Shown piece after piece: positions 57,189 through 64,000 of a DNA stretch of 64,000 nucleotides. Under the pieces are notes generated by a model. It saw only the letters and a program-made list of their open reading frames with translations. It was not told where the DNA came from and searched no databases. The stretch's first letter is position 1. Every line of letters begins with the position of its first letter. The position numbers were made by a program, and so were the translations under genes. The stretch is from Maribacter spongiicola (GTDB taxonomy: Bacteria; Bacteroidota; Bacteroidia; Flavobacteriales; Flavobacteriaceae): NCBI RefSeq assembly GCF_004364165.1, contig NZ_SOAY01000010.1:1794527-1858526 (forward strand), in the 5' to 3' direction.

Positions 57189-57196
57189 TATCTTTG
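57189..57196 (+). promoter_or_regulatory. -7 element of the FUSC-type gene
   Basis: TATCTTTG matches TAnnTTTG, 15 bp before the GTG start. No TTG at a normal -33 distance is seen. Confidence 0.45.
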
Positions 57197-57211
57197 TACT
57201 TGATTCTATAG

Positions 57212-59440
57212 GTGTTGAACAAAATTCAAAATTTTATATCTGTTTCTTTTAAAGAACTGTTGCAGTATCTACGTAGTACCAATTTCTCAAAGTCGGTACT
57301 TACCGTGGTTGCAGTTATTACACCGCTGTCAATTGGTATTGCTACTGGTTATACCGAAATAGGTGTGGCGATATGTTTTGGTGCTTTTTGGTGTAACCCT
57401 AGTGATGTTAATGGTAGTCAAAAACATAAAGTCTACGGTATTCTTTTTTCGGCTGCTTTAATAATGGTCGTTAGTTTCATTGGTGGCTATTTACACTATG
57501 CTACTTGGCTTGCCTTAATTATTTTAGGGGTTGCAAGTTTTGCTATTTCGTTAATATCATCTTATGGATTTAGGGCTTCACTTATAAGTTTTTCAGGACT
57601 TCTAGCTTTGATTTTAAGCTTTGCCCATACTCCCGATAAATTGAAGATTTATGAATATGCATTGCTAGTAGGGCTTGGCGGACTCTGGTATTTAGCCCTG
57701 TCTTTATTGTGGTATAAAATAAACCCGAAGGGGCAGACAGAAGAAATTTTGTATGATACCATAGGGCGTACCGGTAAACTTTTGAAGAAACGTGCGCAGC
57801 TAATAGATGAACAATCTAACAGGAAAAAATTGCAGCAGCGGTTGTTTCTACTACAAAGCGAGCTTACAGAACAACACGATACACTTCGTGAAATTCTTAT
57901 TTTATCTCGTAAAAGCTCAGGTAGGTCTACCTATAATGGTAAGCGGGTACTGGTATTGGTGCAATTGATTGAAATGCTGGAAACGGCAGGTGCGAATCCG
58001 GTAAACTATACGAAGATGGATGCGCAGTTTAAACTGTATCCAGAATTTACCAAGTTGTTCCAAAACCTGACTTTTGAGATGGCCAATCAACTGAAATTGA
58101 TTTCAGAAATTGGTAATAAGCCAAATCAAATGCCAAAGCACGTTGTGCTTACAGAGCATTTTGAAGAATTGCGAATTAAGATTTCTGAGCTCGGTACTGT
58201 AAAAGATGCGAAGGCTTACGAGGCTTTTATAATGTTTCAGAATTTATTAGAATATCAAGAAAAACAATTCGACAAACTTAAAAGAATGAAGTGGTTGCTT
58301 AGTGATCACGATGTAGCGTCAGAAGAATTTATAGATAAAGAAATTTTAAAACGTTTTTTGATATCTCAAGATTATAGTCCGCGTATTTTATTGAGAAACC
58401 TCAGTTTTAGGTCTACCATTTTTCGACACTCCTTACGTTTAGCGGTTACCTTAATGATCGGATTTGTGGTGGGTAATGTGTTTGCTTTTCAGAATCCGTA
58501 TTGGATACTTTTAACCATTATATTAATCATGAGACCTAATTACGGTCTTACAAAAACACGTTCTAAAGATCGAACTATAGGTACTATTATCGGTGGTGTT
58601 ATTGCTACAGGTATAGTATTCTTAGTGCAAGATGTGTATGTATATGCAGTATTGGCATTGATTTCATTTGTTGTAGCACTGTCAATGCTACAGAAAAATT
58701 ACAAACTGTCGGCAATCTATGTTACCTTAAGTATTGTATTTATCTACGGAATTTTACAGCCAGATGTAATGACCGTAATTCAATACCGAATTTTAGATAC
58801 GCTTGTTGGTGCAGGATTATCATATTTAGGATTTCTTTTTCTATGGCCCAGCTGGAGCTTTCAAGAAATTCAAAAAGATGTTACCAAGAGTGTAGAGGCA
58901 AATAGAACCTACTTGTCTGAAATTGCAGATTTTTATATACACAAAGGTAATGTGCCTACCAGCTATAAATTGGCACGTAAAAGTGCTTTTCTAGAAACTT
59001 CGAATTTAAGTTCGGCATTTCAGCGTATGACCCAAGATCCCCATTCAAAACAAAAAAATTTGAATAAAATATATGAGTTGGTAGAGCTGAACCACAACTT
59101 TTTATCATCTCTGGCATCATTAAGTATCTATATTCAACATCATACCACCACAGAGGCTTCAGAACGTTTTAATAATATTGTTTTTAAGATAGATGAAAAC
59201 CTTAGTTTGGTAATGAAAACGCTTTCTAATAGCATTGTTACTGGCGATGAGCCGAATTTTGAAGAAGTTGGTTCATTTGAGAAACAATTGCCAAAGTTCG
59301 ATTCTGAAAATGTGAATTTAAATGCTGAGGATAATAGTGCGTTAAAACGAAACCATCAAGAAGAACAATTGATTTGGGAACAATTACGTTGGTTATATTC
59401 CTTAAGTTCTACGATGATGAAGTTGACTTCAAGTTTGTAG
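57212..59440 (+). CDS. FUSC-family inner membrane protein (YccS/YhfK-like)
   Basis: 742 residues with the duplicated layout of the family: an N-terminal block of membrane helices (about 30-170), a cytosolic helical region (about 175-395), a second helix block (about 405-530, with QNPYWILLTIILIMRPNYGLTKTRSKDRTIGTIIGG, landmark), and a C-terminal helical domain. The PYWILLT...RPNYG...R..GT pattern is the signature of FUSC/aromatic-acid exporter proteins. The start is a GTG at 57212 (TTG at the next codon is an alternative). Likely an efflux or envelope protein; substrate unknown. It is monocistronic. Confidence 0.88.
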   Translation: MLNKIQNFISVSFKELLQYLRSTNFSKSVLTVVAVITPLSIGIATGYTEIGVAICFGAFWCNPSDVNGSQKHKVYGILFSAALIMVVSFIGGYLHYATWLALIILGVASFAISLISSYGFRASLISFSGLLALILSFAHTPDKLKIYEYALLVGLGGLWYLALSLLWYKINPKGQTEEILYDTIGRTGKLLKKRAQLIDEQSNRKKLQQRLFLLQSELTEQHDTLREILILSRKSSGRSTYNGKRVLVLVQLIEMLETAGANPVNYTKMDAQFKLYPEFTKLFQNLTFEMANQLKLISEIGNKPNQMPKHVVLTEHFEELRIKISELGTVKDAKAYEAFIMFQNLLEYQEKQFDKLKRMKWLLSDHDVASEEFIDKEILKRFLISQDYSPRILLRNLSFRSTIFRHSLRLAVTLMIGFVVGNVFAFQNPYWILLTIILIMRPNYGLTKTRSKDRTIGTIIGGVIATGIVFLVQDVYVYAVLALISFVVALSMLQKNYKLSAIYVTLSIVFIYGILQPDVMTVIQYRILDTLVGAGLSYLGFLFLWPSWSFQEIQKDVTKSVEANRTYLSEIADFYIHKGNVPTSYKLARKSAFLETSNLSSAFQRMTQDPHSKQKNLNKIYELVELNHNFLSSLASLSIYIQHHTTTEASERFNNIVFKIDENLSLVMKTLSNSIVTGDEPNFEEVGSFEKQLPKFDSENVNLNAEDNSALKRNHQEEQLIWEQLRWLYSLSSTMMKLTSSL

Positions 59441-59588
59441 TTGCGTTGGTATTTTACTAATTAAGTGGTTAAGCAAAATAAGCTAATTAATTAGTTCATT
59501 TTTAGTTATTATGTCTTTAAAAAAAGTTTCTAAGTTCAACTTAGTTTTTTCTATTTGCTCACTATTGATAACTTCTATTTTGTCTTTG

Positions 59589-60053
59589 TCAAAGAGTTGG
59601 GTATTTAGTTGGGAGTAGGATAAATACTGAATCTGTTTTATAGTCTTCAATATAGTATGGTCTATCATATTGATAATCAATTTGTTTGATAAATTTGAAA
59701 TCTTTACTGTTATTCTTTGCTACCCAGAAGGTATAATTTAATTTTCCAGTTTCTCCATAAAGCCAAAAATCATATACTCTGTAATTAGAAGTTTTGTTAT
59801 TAAATATTGTTAGTTCACCACCTTCGGTAGATAAATTATTTAATTCAACTTTTTGAGAAGTAAATTCAGCCATGTATTTATCAAAATCACTTATGTACTC
59901 AAACCCTGAAAGTGAAACGGTAGTTCTTTCAGTGATTATTTTTTCATTTGTTTTTAATGATTTTTGTTTATCGGCACAGGAGTTAAAGAGGATAATATTA
60001 TAGACAAATAATAGAGTAGTTATAGAGCTTTTGAGCATTTCAATTTGTATCAA
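59589..60053 (-). CDS. Hypothetical lipoprotein, possibly frameshifted at its 3' end
   Basis: 154 residues with a signal and lipobox-like end (LLFVYNIILFNSC); an ATG at codon 6 is an alternative start. The body is beta-rich (YRVYDFWLYGETGKLNYTFWVAKN, landmark). I do not recognise a family. The frame stops right after LLPTKYPTL, but the neighbouring frame continues in a protein-like way from LFDKDKIEVINSEQ to KNELIN (stop at 59483). One extra base near 59590-59605 would explain this, giving an original protein of about 190 residues. It may therefore be a recent pseudogene, or the stop may be natural. Confidence 0.55.
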   Translation of the reverse strand: MIQIEMLKSSITTLLFVYNIILFNSCADKQKSLKTNEKIITERTTVSLSGFEYISDFDKYMAEFTSQKVELNNLSTEGGELTIFNNKTSNYRVYDFWLYGETGKLNYTFWVAKNNSKDFKFIKQIDYQYDRPYYIEDYKTDSVFILLPTKYPTL

Positions 60054-60096
60054 TTTTTAGATATTATTTCAGTCACCTTATAAATTTACAACGTAC

Positions 60097-60396
60097 TTAT
60101 TTCTTGATATAAGTAGCTTGTGTGTTGGTATCATCCGGATTGTTAAATTCAAATAAATATTCATCATCTTTACTCTAACTATAATTTACTTTATGCTCCT
60201 CTGAATCTATTGTATAGGTCAGGGAGTAGGAGGTAGAACAAATAGTTTGGAAAGCTGAGATTTCCACACTTCTTAAAGGGCGTAAATCTGGTCGTACACT
60301 TTTGGTCTTTGCTTGTGGTAGTTTATTAAATTCACCTTTGGCTAACACTCCCGATGTTAGCAATGAACTTAATATTACGATTGTAATATTACCCAT
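60097..60396 (-). pseudogene. Small secreted protein gene interrupted by an in-frame TAG
   Basis: A 73-residue frame begins with a signal peptide (MGNITIVILSSLLTSGVLA) and ends at a TAG at 60175-60177. Reading through that single codon, the same frame continues for 25 more clearly protein-like residues (SKDDEYLFEFNNPDDTNTQA...YIKK) to a TAA at 60097. A full product of about 99 residues is thus broken by one nonsense codon. No family recognised. Either a degenerate gene or, less likely, readthrough. Confidence 0.6.
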
Positions 60397-60436
60397 ACCT
60401 GGAACTGTTAACTACATTTAATATATGAAATTAAGA

Positions 60437-61066
60437 TTATAATTTTTTTAAAAACAATGCATGTGAGATGTAAACGATGGGAACAATACAAGTAGGCAAC
60501 ATATTAAATGGAAATTTTAAAAGTGCCATATTTGGTTGGTCAAACGCAAATTGCTGAATGGGTAGCGGAGAAGATAAAAAGGCAATTATAACTATGACTG
60601 AAAGAAATAGTAGTCCGATTACATTCCATGATAAAAAAAACTGTCGTGCTAAGTTCTTCTTCTTTAAGAATTGATAAATTAAAATCACAAGTGCAGATAT
60701 CCCGATTAAAATATCAAAATTCCAACCGGTGAAAGTCATTATTTCGGGAATTTTCCCTTTTATAAAAAGTTGATACAGGCATAATTCTACAGGAATTCTT
60801 ATAATGTGTATTCCTAGCAAGTAGTTGGTGTTTAGCTTTTTAATTGAAACCATCTTAAAACTCAAGAAAGATAGTAGGGTAGTGGCAATGATAGCCAATG
60901 GGAACAATAACAGCTTTTCTTTAAAGACTTCATAAAACGCTAAAAATCCTGTTACGATTTGCCAAATAAAAAATATAATAACGACGCGTATGTTTTTTCC
61001 TGTTCCTTCATATAGCAAGAACAAGGTTAAAAGGGTAATGAGTAAAAATATTGCTTCTAGCGTCAT
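60437..61066 (-). CDS. Hypothetical multi-spanning membrane protein
   Basis: 209 residues with about six or seven hydrophobic helices spread over the whole length and short charged loops (KNIRVV, KKLNTNY, KKKNLARQ). There is no recognisable catalytic or transport motif. The central helix-loop NYLLGIHIIRIPVELCLYQLF contains a conserved-looking HIIRIP. It lies 6 bp downstream of the DUF1569 gene, so both are probably cotranscribed, perhaps with shared regulation. Function unknown. Confidence 0.75.
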   Translation of the reverse strand: MTLEAIFLLITLLTLFLLYEGTGKNIRVVIIFFIWQIVTGFLAFYEVFKEKLLLFPLAIIATTLLSFLSFKMVSIKKLNTNYLLGIHIIRIPVELCLYQLFIKGKIPEIMTFTGWNFDILIGISALVILIYQFLKKKNLARQFFLSWNVIGLLFLSVIVIIAFLSSPLPIQQFAFDQPNMALLKFPFNMLPTCIVPIVYISHALFLKKL

Positions 61067-61072
61067 ACACTA

Positions 61073-61516
61073 TTATCTACCAAATTGTCTTAAATGATGA
61101 TCGGTATGTTTGTATACAAATATGCCAATTTCTTCATTGGTCATTTTTCCGAAGAATGGATGAATGAATTCGGAGTTTGAATACCCGTTATACTCGTTAA
61201 GTAAACTGATCCATTTTTCCTTTTCAATATCGAAATCTCCCGTTCCAGATATTTTGAATTCCGGATGTGTAGGCTGGTTCTTTTTCATCGGAAGTTCATT
61301 TTTCATGATTCCCTTCAACGCCATTCCACCAAACAGTTTGCCAATAAAAAGCCTTTTGTACTCCTTTTTGCCTTGAAACAATTCTTCGCTCAACGTGCAA
61401 TGTTTTAGCATTTGATATGAATTCATTTTGCCCCATTGCGCATTGTCAGATGCTTTTAATGTTTGAATTCGCTCAATTAATTCGCTGTTAATGTTCTTAT
61501 TGAATATTGTTTTCAT
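61073..61516 (-). CDS. DUF1569 / DinB-superfamily protein
   Basis: 147 residues, a four-helix bundle of the DinB-like superfamily, subgroup DUF1569. Candidate metal histidines are in NSYQMLKHC near residue 40, and HPFFGKMTNEE and YKHTDHHLRQFG at the C-terminus. Related proteins include thiol-dependent transferases such as YfiT and BstA, but no substrate is known for this subgroup. First gene of a two-gene unit with the membrane protein. Confidence 0.83.
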   Translation of the reverse strand: MKTIFNKNINSELIERIQTLKASDNAQWGKMNSYQMLKHCTLSEELFQGKKEYKRLFIGKLFGGMALKGIMKNELPMKKNQPTHPEFKISGTGDFDIEKEKWISLLNEYNGYSNSEFIHPFFGKMTNEEIGIFVYKHTDHHLRQFGR

Positions 61517-61614
61517 AAAGTGGTTTATATTATATGCCTTTTAAACAGCCTGGTTATAAGACAAATATATGCGCCACTTTCCACTAAAAAGTTGCCCTAT
61601 GGCAAAAACGGAGG

Positions 61615-62193
61615 TTACGATGCAATTTCTTTACGAATGCGGCTTAACGAATACTTGGTAATGCCCAAATAAGTAGCAATATGTTGTAACGAAACATTTT
61701 TAATAATGTGAGGTTTCTCCTGAACTAGCTGTAAATAGCGTTCTTTAGCTTCATCTGCAATGAACGATACACGTTGGTTTTTAAGCGCAAAATAACTACC
61801 GACCAATTTTTTACGACCTTGTTCTCTAAAAGGTTCTATGCTATGAAATAACTCTTGAAAAGTATCAAAATCTAGTTGCCAGCACTCAATATCGGTTAAA
61901 GCTTGAATGTTTTCTCGTGTAGGGTTGCGAAGAAAAAACGAAGACCAATCTATGGCGATTTCGCCTTGCCCATAAAAATCTGTAGTAATGTCATTGCCCT
62001 TGGTATCATTTACAAATGAACGCGCGAATCCGCTTTCTATAAACCAATAGTGGTTTTCAATTTTACCTTCTTTTAAAAGATAGTCGCTTTTACTAAAGCT
62101 TATTTTTTTGAATTTTGGAATGATCAGTTCCAGTTCTTTTTCTGTAAATGTTTTTGGTGAGAAAATATTTTTAAGGAAGTGCTCGTCTTGCAT
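61615..62193 (-). CDS. Crp/Fnr-family transcriptional regulator
   Basis: 192 residues: N-terminal cyclic-nucleotide-binding fold (about 15-115, LLKEGKIENHYWFIESG) and a C-terminal winged-helix recognition region (LQHIATYLGITKYSLSRIRKEI). It is the short form common in Bacteroidota, without the FNR cysteine cluster or a complete cAMP phosphate-binding cassette (GEIAIDWSSF in its place). The ligand is unknown. It lies upstream of the DUF1569 gene on the same strand, 98 bp away, and may regulate nearby small genes. Confidence 0.88.
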   Translation of the reverse strand: MQDEHFLKNIFSPKTFTEKELELIIPKFKKISFSKSDYLLKEGKIENHYWFIESGFARSFVNDTKGNDITTDFYGQGEIAIDWSSFFLRNPTRENIQALTDIECWQLDFDTFQELFHSIEPFREQGRKKLVGSYFALKNQRVSFIADEAKERYLQLVQEKPHIIKNVSLQHIATYLGITKYSLSRIRKEIAS

Positions 62194-62311
62194 TTTAAAT
62201 GGTGGTTTTTAAAATAGATTAATGCTGATTAATTTATTTCTAAACTACTTATAATTTGCTTTTGACCAATTACTTACCTTCTATTATTTTGTCGTTTTTT
62301 AGTTCTGTAGG

Positions 62312-63235
62312 TTACTGCTCATTTTCTATTTGCTCAATACCTTCTCTATACGTGGTAACCGCAAAATCAGGAAACCTGTTTTTAAACTTGGTAGAAACGA
62401 ATATGTTATCGCTCATATACCTTGGTAACAATTCTTGTAATTCTTTCATTTGCGTTTTGAAAATACCACCTATTGTAAAAGCGATTTTGGGCACTACAGC
62501 ATAGGTAAATGTTTTGCAATAGACATCAGAAATTAAAGCGATAAACTGTTTGTAGGTGAGTCGAGAATCATCGCAGGGTAGGTGCCAAGTTTGATTATAG
62601 GTATCTGGTGTGTTACCGATTAAAGCCATTGCTTTACTGGCGTCTGGTGTCCATATTAATGTTCTTAAAGTCGCATCGCTAATAAATACCTTTAGTTTTT
62701 TTCCTTGCTTTATATGATCAAAAATGATGGCGTTGGTGATGCTCTGCGTTTTATCAGGGCCATAAAATTCTGGGGCTCTGCAAATAACTGCTTCTAAATT
62801 ATTTGCAGCCATTTCATCTAAAAGCATGGTCGTAATTTCTGCTCTTACTTTCCCTTTTTCTCCCACAGGTGAAAATCCGCTTTCTTCAGTTAACGGAGTA
62901 TCGTTTTGCGCATACATATAAGTGTTGTCAAAGAATACCAATTTTGTGTGGTGCTTTTTACAAGCATCGATGACATTACGCATCATCGTAGGAAACTGAT
63001 CAATCCACATTTTAGTGTTCATTGGTAGACCAACAGTTAAGTATGCGATTTCACTCCCTTTTACTGCTTCTTCGGTTTTTTGCTTATCTAATAAATTAGC
63101 AGAAAAAAGCGTGTCGGTATCGTTGACTTTTTTCGGATTTCGACTTACCAGTCTGATATCAGAGGTGTACTTCTTTTTTAATTCTTTTGCTAATTCTATA
63201 GCGATTTGACCATTAGCCCCAAGTATCGTTTGCAT
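62312..63235 (-). CDS. NAD(P)-binding epimerase/NmrA-like protein
   Basis: 307 residues of the extended short-chain dehydrogenase or NmrA-like class: N-terminal TILGANGQIAIELAKEL (GxxGxxA-type), a mid-region DNTYMYAQN and CRAPEFYGPDKTQS where sugar epimerases have YxxxK and substrate loops, and a DinB-free C-terminal helical part. The catalytic YxxxK is not clearly kept, so it may bind nucleotide without redox catalysis. Its stop is followed by 118 bp before the Crp/Fnr regulator gene. Substrate not known. Confidence 0.83.
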   Translation of the reverse strand: MQTILGANGQIAIELAKELKKKYTSDIRLVSRNPKKVNDTDTLFSANLLDKQKTEEAVKGSEIAYLTVGLPMNTKMWIDQFPTMMRNVIDACKKHHTKLVFFDNTYMYAQNDTPLTEESGFSPVGEKGKVRAEITTMLLDEMAANNLEAVICRAPEFYGPDKTQSITNAIIFDHIKQGKKLKVFISDATLRTLIWTPDASKAMALIGNTPDTYNQTWHLPCDDSRLTYKQFIALISDVYCKTFTYAVVPKIAFTIGGIFKTQMKELQELLPRYMSDNIFVSTKFKNRFPDFAVTTYREGIEQIENEQ

Positions 63236-63243
63236 CTAACTAT

Positions 63244-63663
63244 TTATTGCTTTCTGATCCAGTATTGGGTTCTTCCTAATAAAGAAAAACCTAGATAACC
63301 TCTTACTTTCAGTTTGTTAGGTTCTTCCAATTCTAAATAGCACTTATATTCTTTCCCGTTTTCTGGATCTAGAATAGTACCATCGTTATATTCATCACCA
63401 TCTTTCTTAATGTCTTCAATGATTACTAAACCTCTAATTTTTTGACCTTTTTTGGCCCCTTTACAGTTTTCGCAAACTTTATCTGCATCACTCTTATAGC
63501 TATTCACTATTTTGGCGAAATAGGTGTCGTTGGTTTTATAGATTTCAATTAGGGCTTTTTTCTCGTTGGTCTCGTCATCATAGGTTTCCCATTGACCGGT
63601 AATTGTTTGCCCGTAGCTCATAAAGCTTACTGTCATTACTAATAGGAAGAATAATTTTTTCAT
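63244..63663 (-). CDS. Secreted DUF2147 protein
   Basis: 139 residues with a signal peptide (1-18, ending MSYGQ) and a DUF2147 domain: TGQWETYDDETNEKKALIEIY, the CENCKG cysteine pair, GTILDPENGKEYKCYLELEE, KVRGYLGFSLLGRTQYWIR (all family landmarks). DUF2147 proteins are small lipocalin-like beta proteins of the envelope with unknown ligand. It starts 8 bp upstream of the epimerase-like gene and is cotranscribed with it. Confidence 0.9.
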   Translation of the reverse strand: MKKLFFLLVMTVSFMSYGQTITGQWETYDDETNEKKALIEIYKTNDTYFAKIVNSYKSDADKVCENCKGAKKGQKIRGLVIIEDIKKDGDEYNDGTILDPENGKEYKCYLELEEPNKLKVRGYLGFSLLGRTQYWIRKQ

Positions 63664-63905
63664 GTTTGAATTCTATTTTTTATTGTTAAAAGATGTATTA
63701 CCCTCTTTTGTTATCGAACTATTGAATAAAATGGAGTAAAAAATAAAGATACTATTTCTACGATTATTCATAGCCCTTGAACTTTTATTGCATTAAAAAT
63801 TCAACTAGAATTTGAAGAGTTTATAAGATTTATGCAGCTAGATTTCAGTCAATTATAATAGGTAGCGTAAGTAAAATATTTTGCAAAAAAATATTTTACT
63901 GTCCT
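63664..63905. other. Intergenic region with a 13-bp hairpin beside a heptamer array
   Basis: Upstream of the DUF2147 gene. AT-rich; no gene seen. A perfect inverted repeat AGTAAAATATTTT (63870-63882) and AAAATATTTTACT (63888-63900) with a 5-nt loop ends 5 bp before the tandem array. It has no T-run, so it is not a standard terminator. Confidence 0.7.
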
Positions 63906-64000
63906 AACCAACAACCAACAACCAACAACCAACAACCAACAACCAACAACCAACAACCAACAACCAACAACCAACAACCAACAACCAACAACCAACAACC
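63906..64000. repeat. Heptanucleotide tandem repeat (AACCAAC)n
   Basis: Thirteen perfect copies of AACCAAC and a partial fourteenth run to the window edge, so the true length is unknown. All six frames are open, since 7-bp units shift frame without creating stops. The array is pure, suggesting recent slippage. Confidence 0.97.

Noticed and set aside
59483..59680. Independent 65-residue gene
   Set aside because: Its first half is an out-of-frame shadow of the lipoprotein gene; only the second half looks protein-like, better explained by a frameshift.
63906..64000. CRISPR array
   Set aside because: The unit is a 7-bp tandem repeat with no spacers and no cas genes nearby.

Overview
The window looks like chromosome of a marine member of the Flavobacteriaceae (Bacteroidota). 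It is AT-rich. Several promoters fit the Bacteroidota pattern TTG-N19-21-TAnnTTTG, and Shine-Dalgarno signals are weak. The gene families are typical of the group: a long RecQ, carboxypeptidase-regulatory-like proteins, AcnB next to a mitochondrial-type aconitase, and a myxol/saproxanthin-type carotenoid operon. I cannot name the genus. I see no phage genes, insertion sequence, CRISPR array or rRNA.

Layout. 1-9 kb: a kdsD/kpsF-tatC-AhpD-like operon divergent from recQ, then a fasciclin protein, an RNA pseudouridine synthase and a class A beta-lactamase-like lipoprotein. 9-18 kb: two periplasmic prolyl isomerases, a MoxR ATPase and two aconitases. 18-25 kb: a thioredoxin-fold protein without its CXXC cysteines, a CrtA-like monooxygenase, and an operon of a B12-type MerR photoreceptor candidate (CarH-like) followed by crtI-crtB-crtZ-crtD-cruF. 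No lycopene cyclase is present. Then tRNA-Leu(GAG). 25-31 kb: an AraC regulator divergent from a complete hydroxyproline-to-2-oxoglutarate pathway.

31-38 kb: a signalling block of a CheY-like receiver, an H-NOX heme protein, a four-PAS histidine kinase, a FIST protein of the type used by NosP nitric oxide sensors, a second histidine kinase, an Hpt protein and a LytTR response regulator. 38-57 kb: a receptor kinase with its receiver, a TPR/beta-barrel exporter candidate and an exopolysaccharide-type locus. That locus holds two flippases, two GT4 glycosyltransferases and two proteins that fuse a response-regulator receiver to a GT2 glycosyltransferase. It reads as a duplicated module (flippase, GT4, receiver-GT2) whose second copy is split by an inverted three-gene operon (large GT-C-like membrane protein, lipoprotein, GH5-like glycosidase).

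The strongest new observation is a shared promoter architecture. Direct repeats spaced exactly 21 bp, resembling known LytTR sites (AlgR and BtsR), occur before four genes: the CheY-like receiver, flippase 1, GT4 1 and receiver-GT2 2. In all four, the -7 element ends exactly 47 bp after the start of the last repeat. This supports a model in which two candidate nitric oxide sensors feed a phosphorelay whose LytTR output controls polysaccharide synthesis, while the receiver-GT2 enzymes add a post-translational layer. The sensing ligand, the relay wiring and the polysaccharide are inferences.

57-64 kb: a FUSC-type membrane protein, two small genes that look broken (one possible frameshift, one in-frame amber stop), several small accessory genes, and a heptanucleotide tandem array running off the window end.
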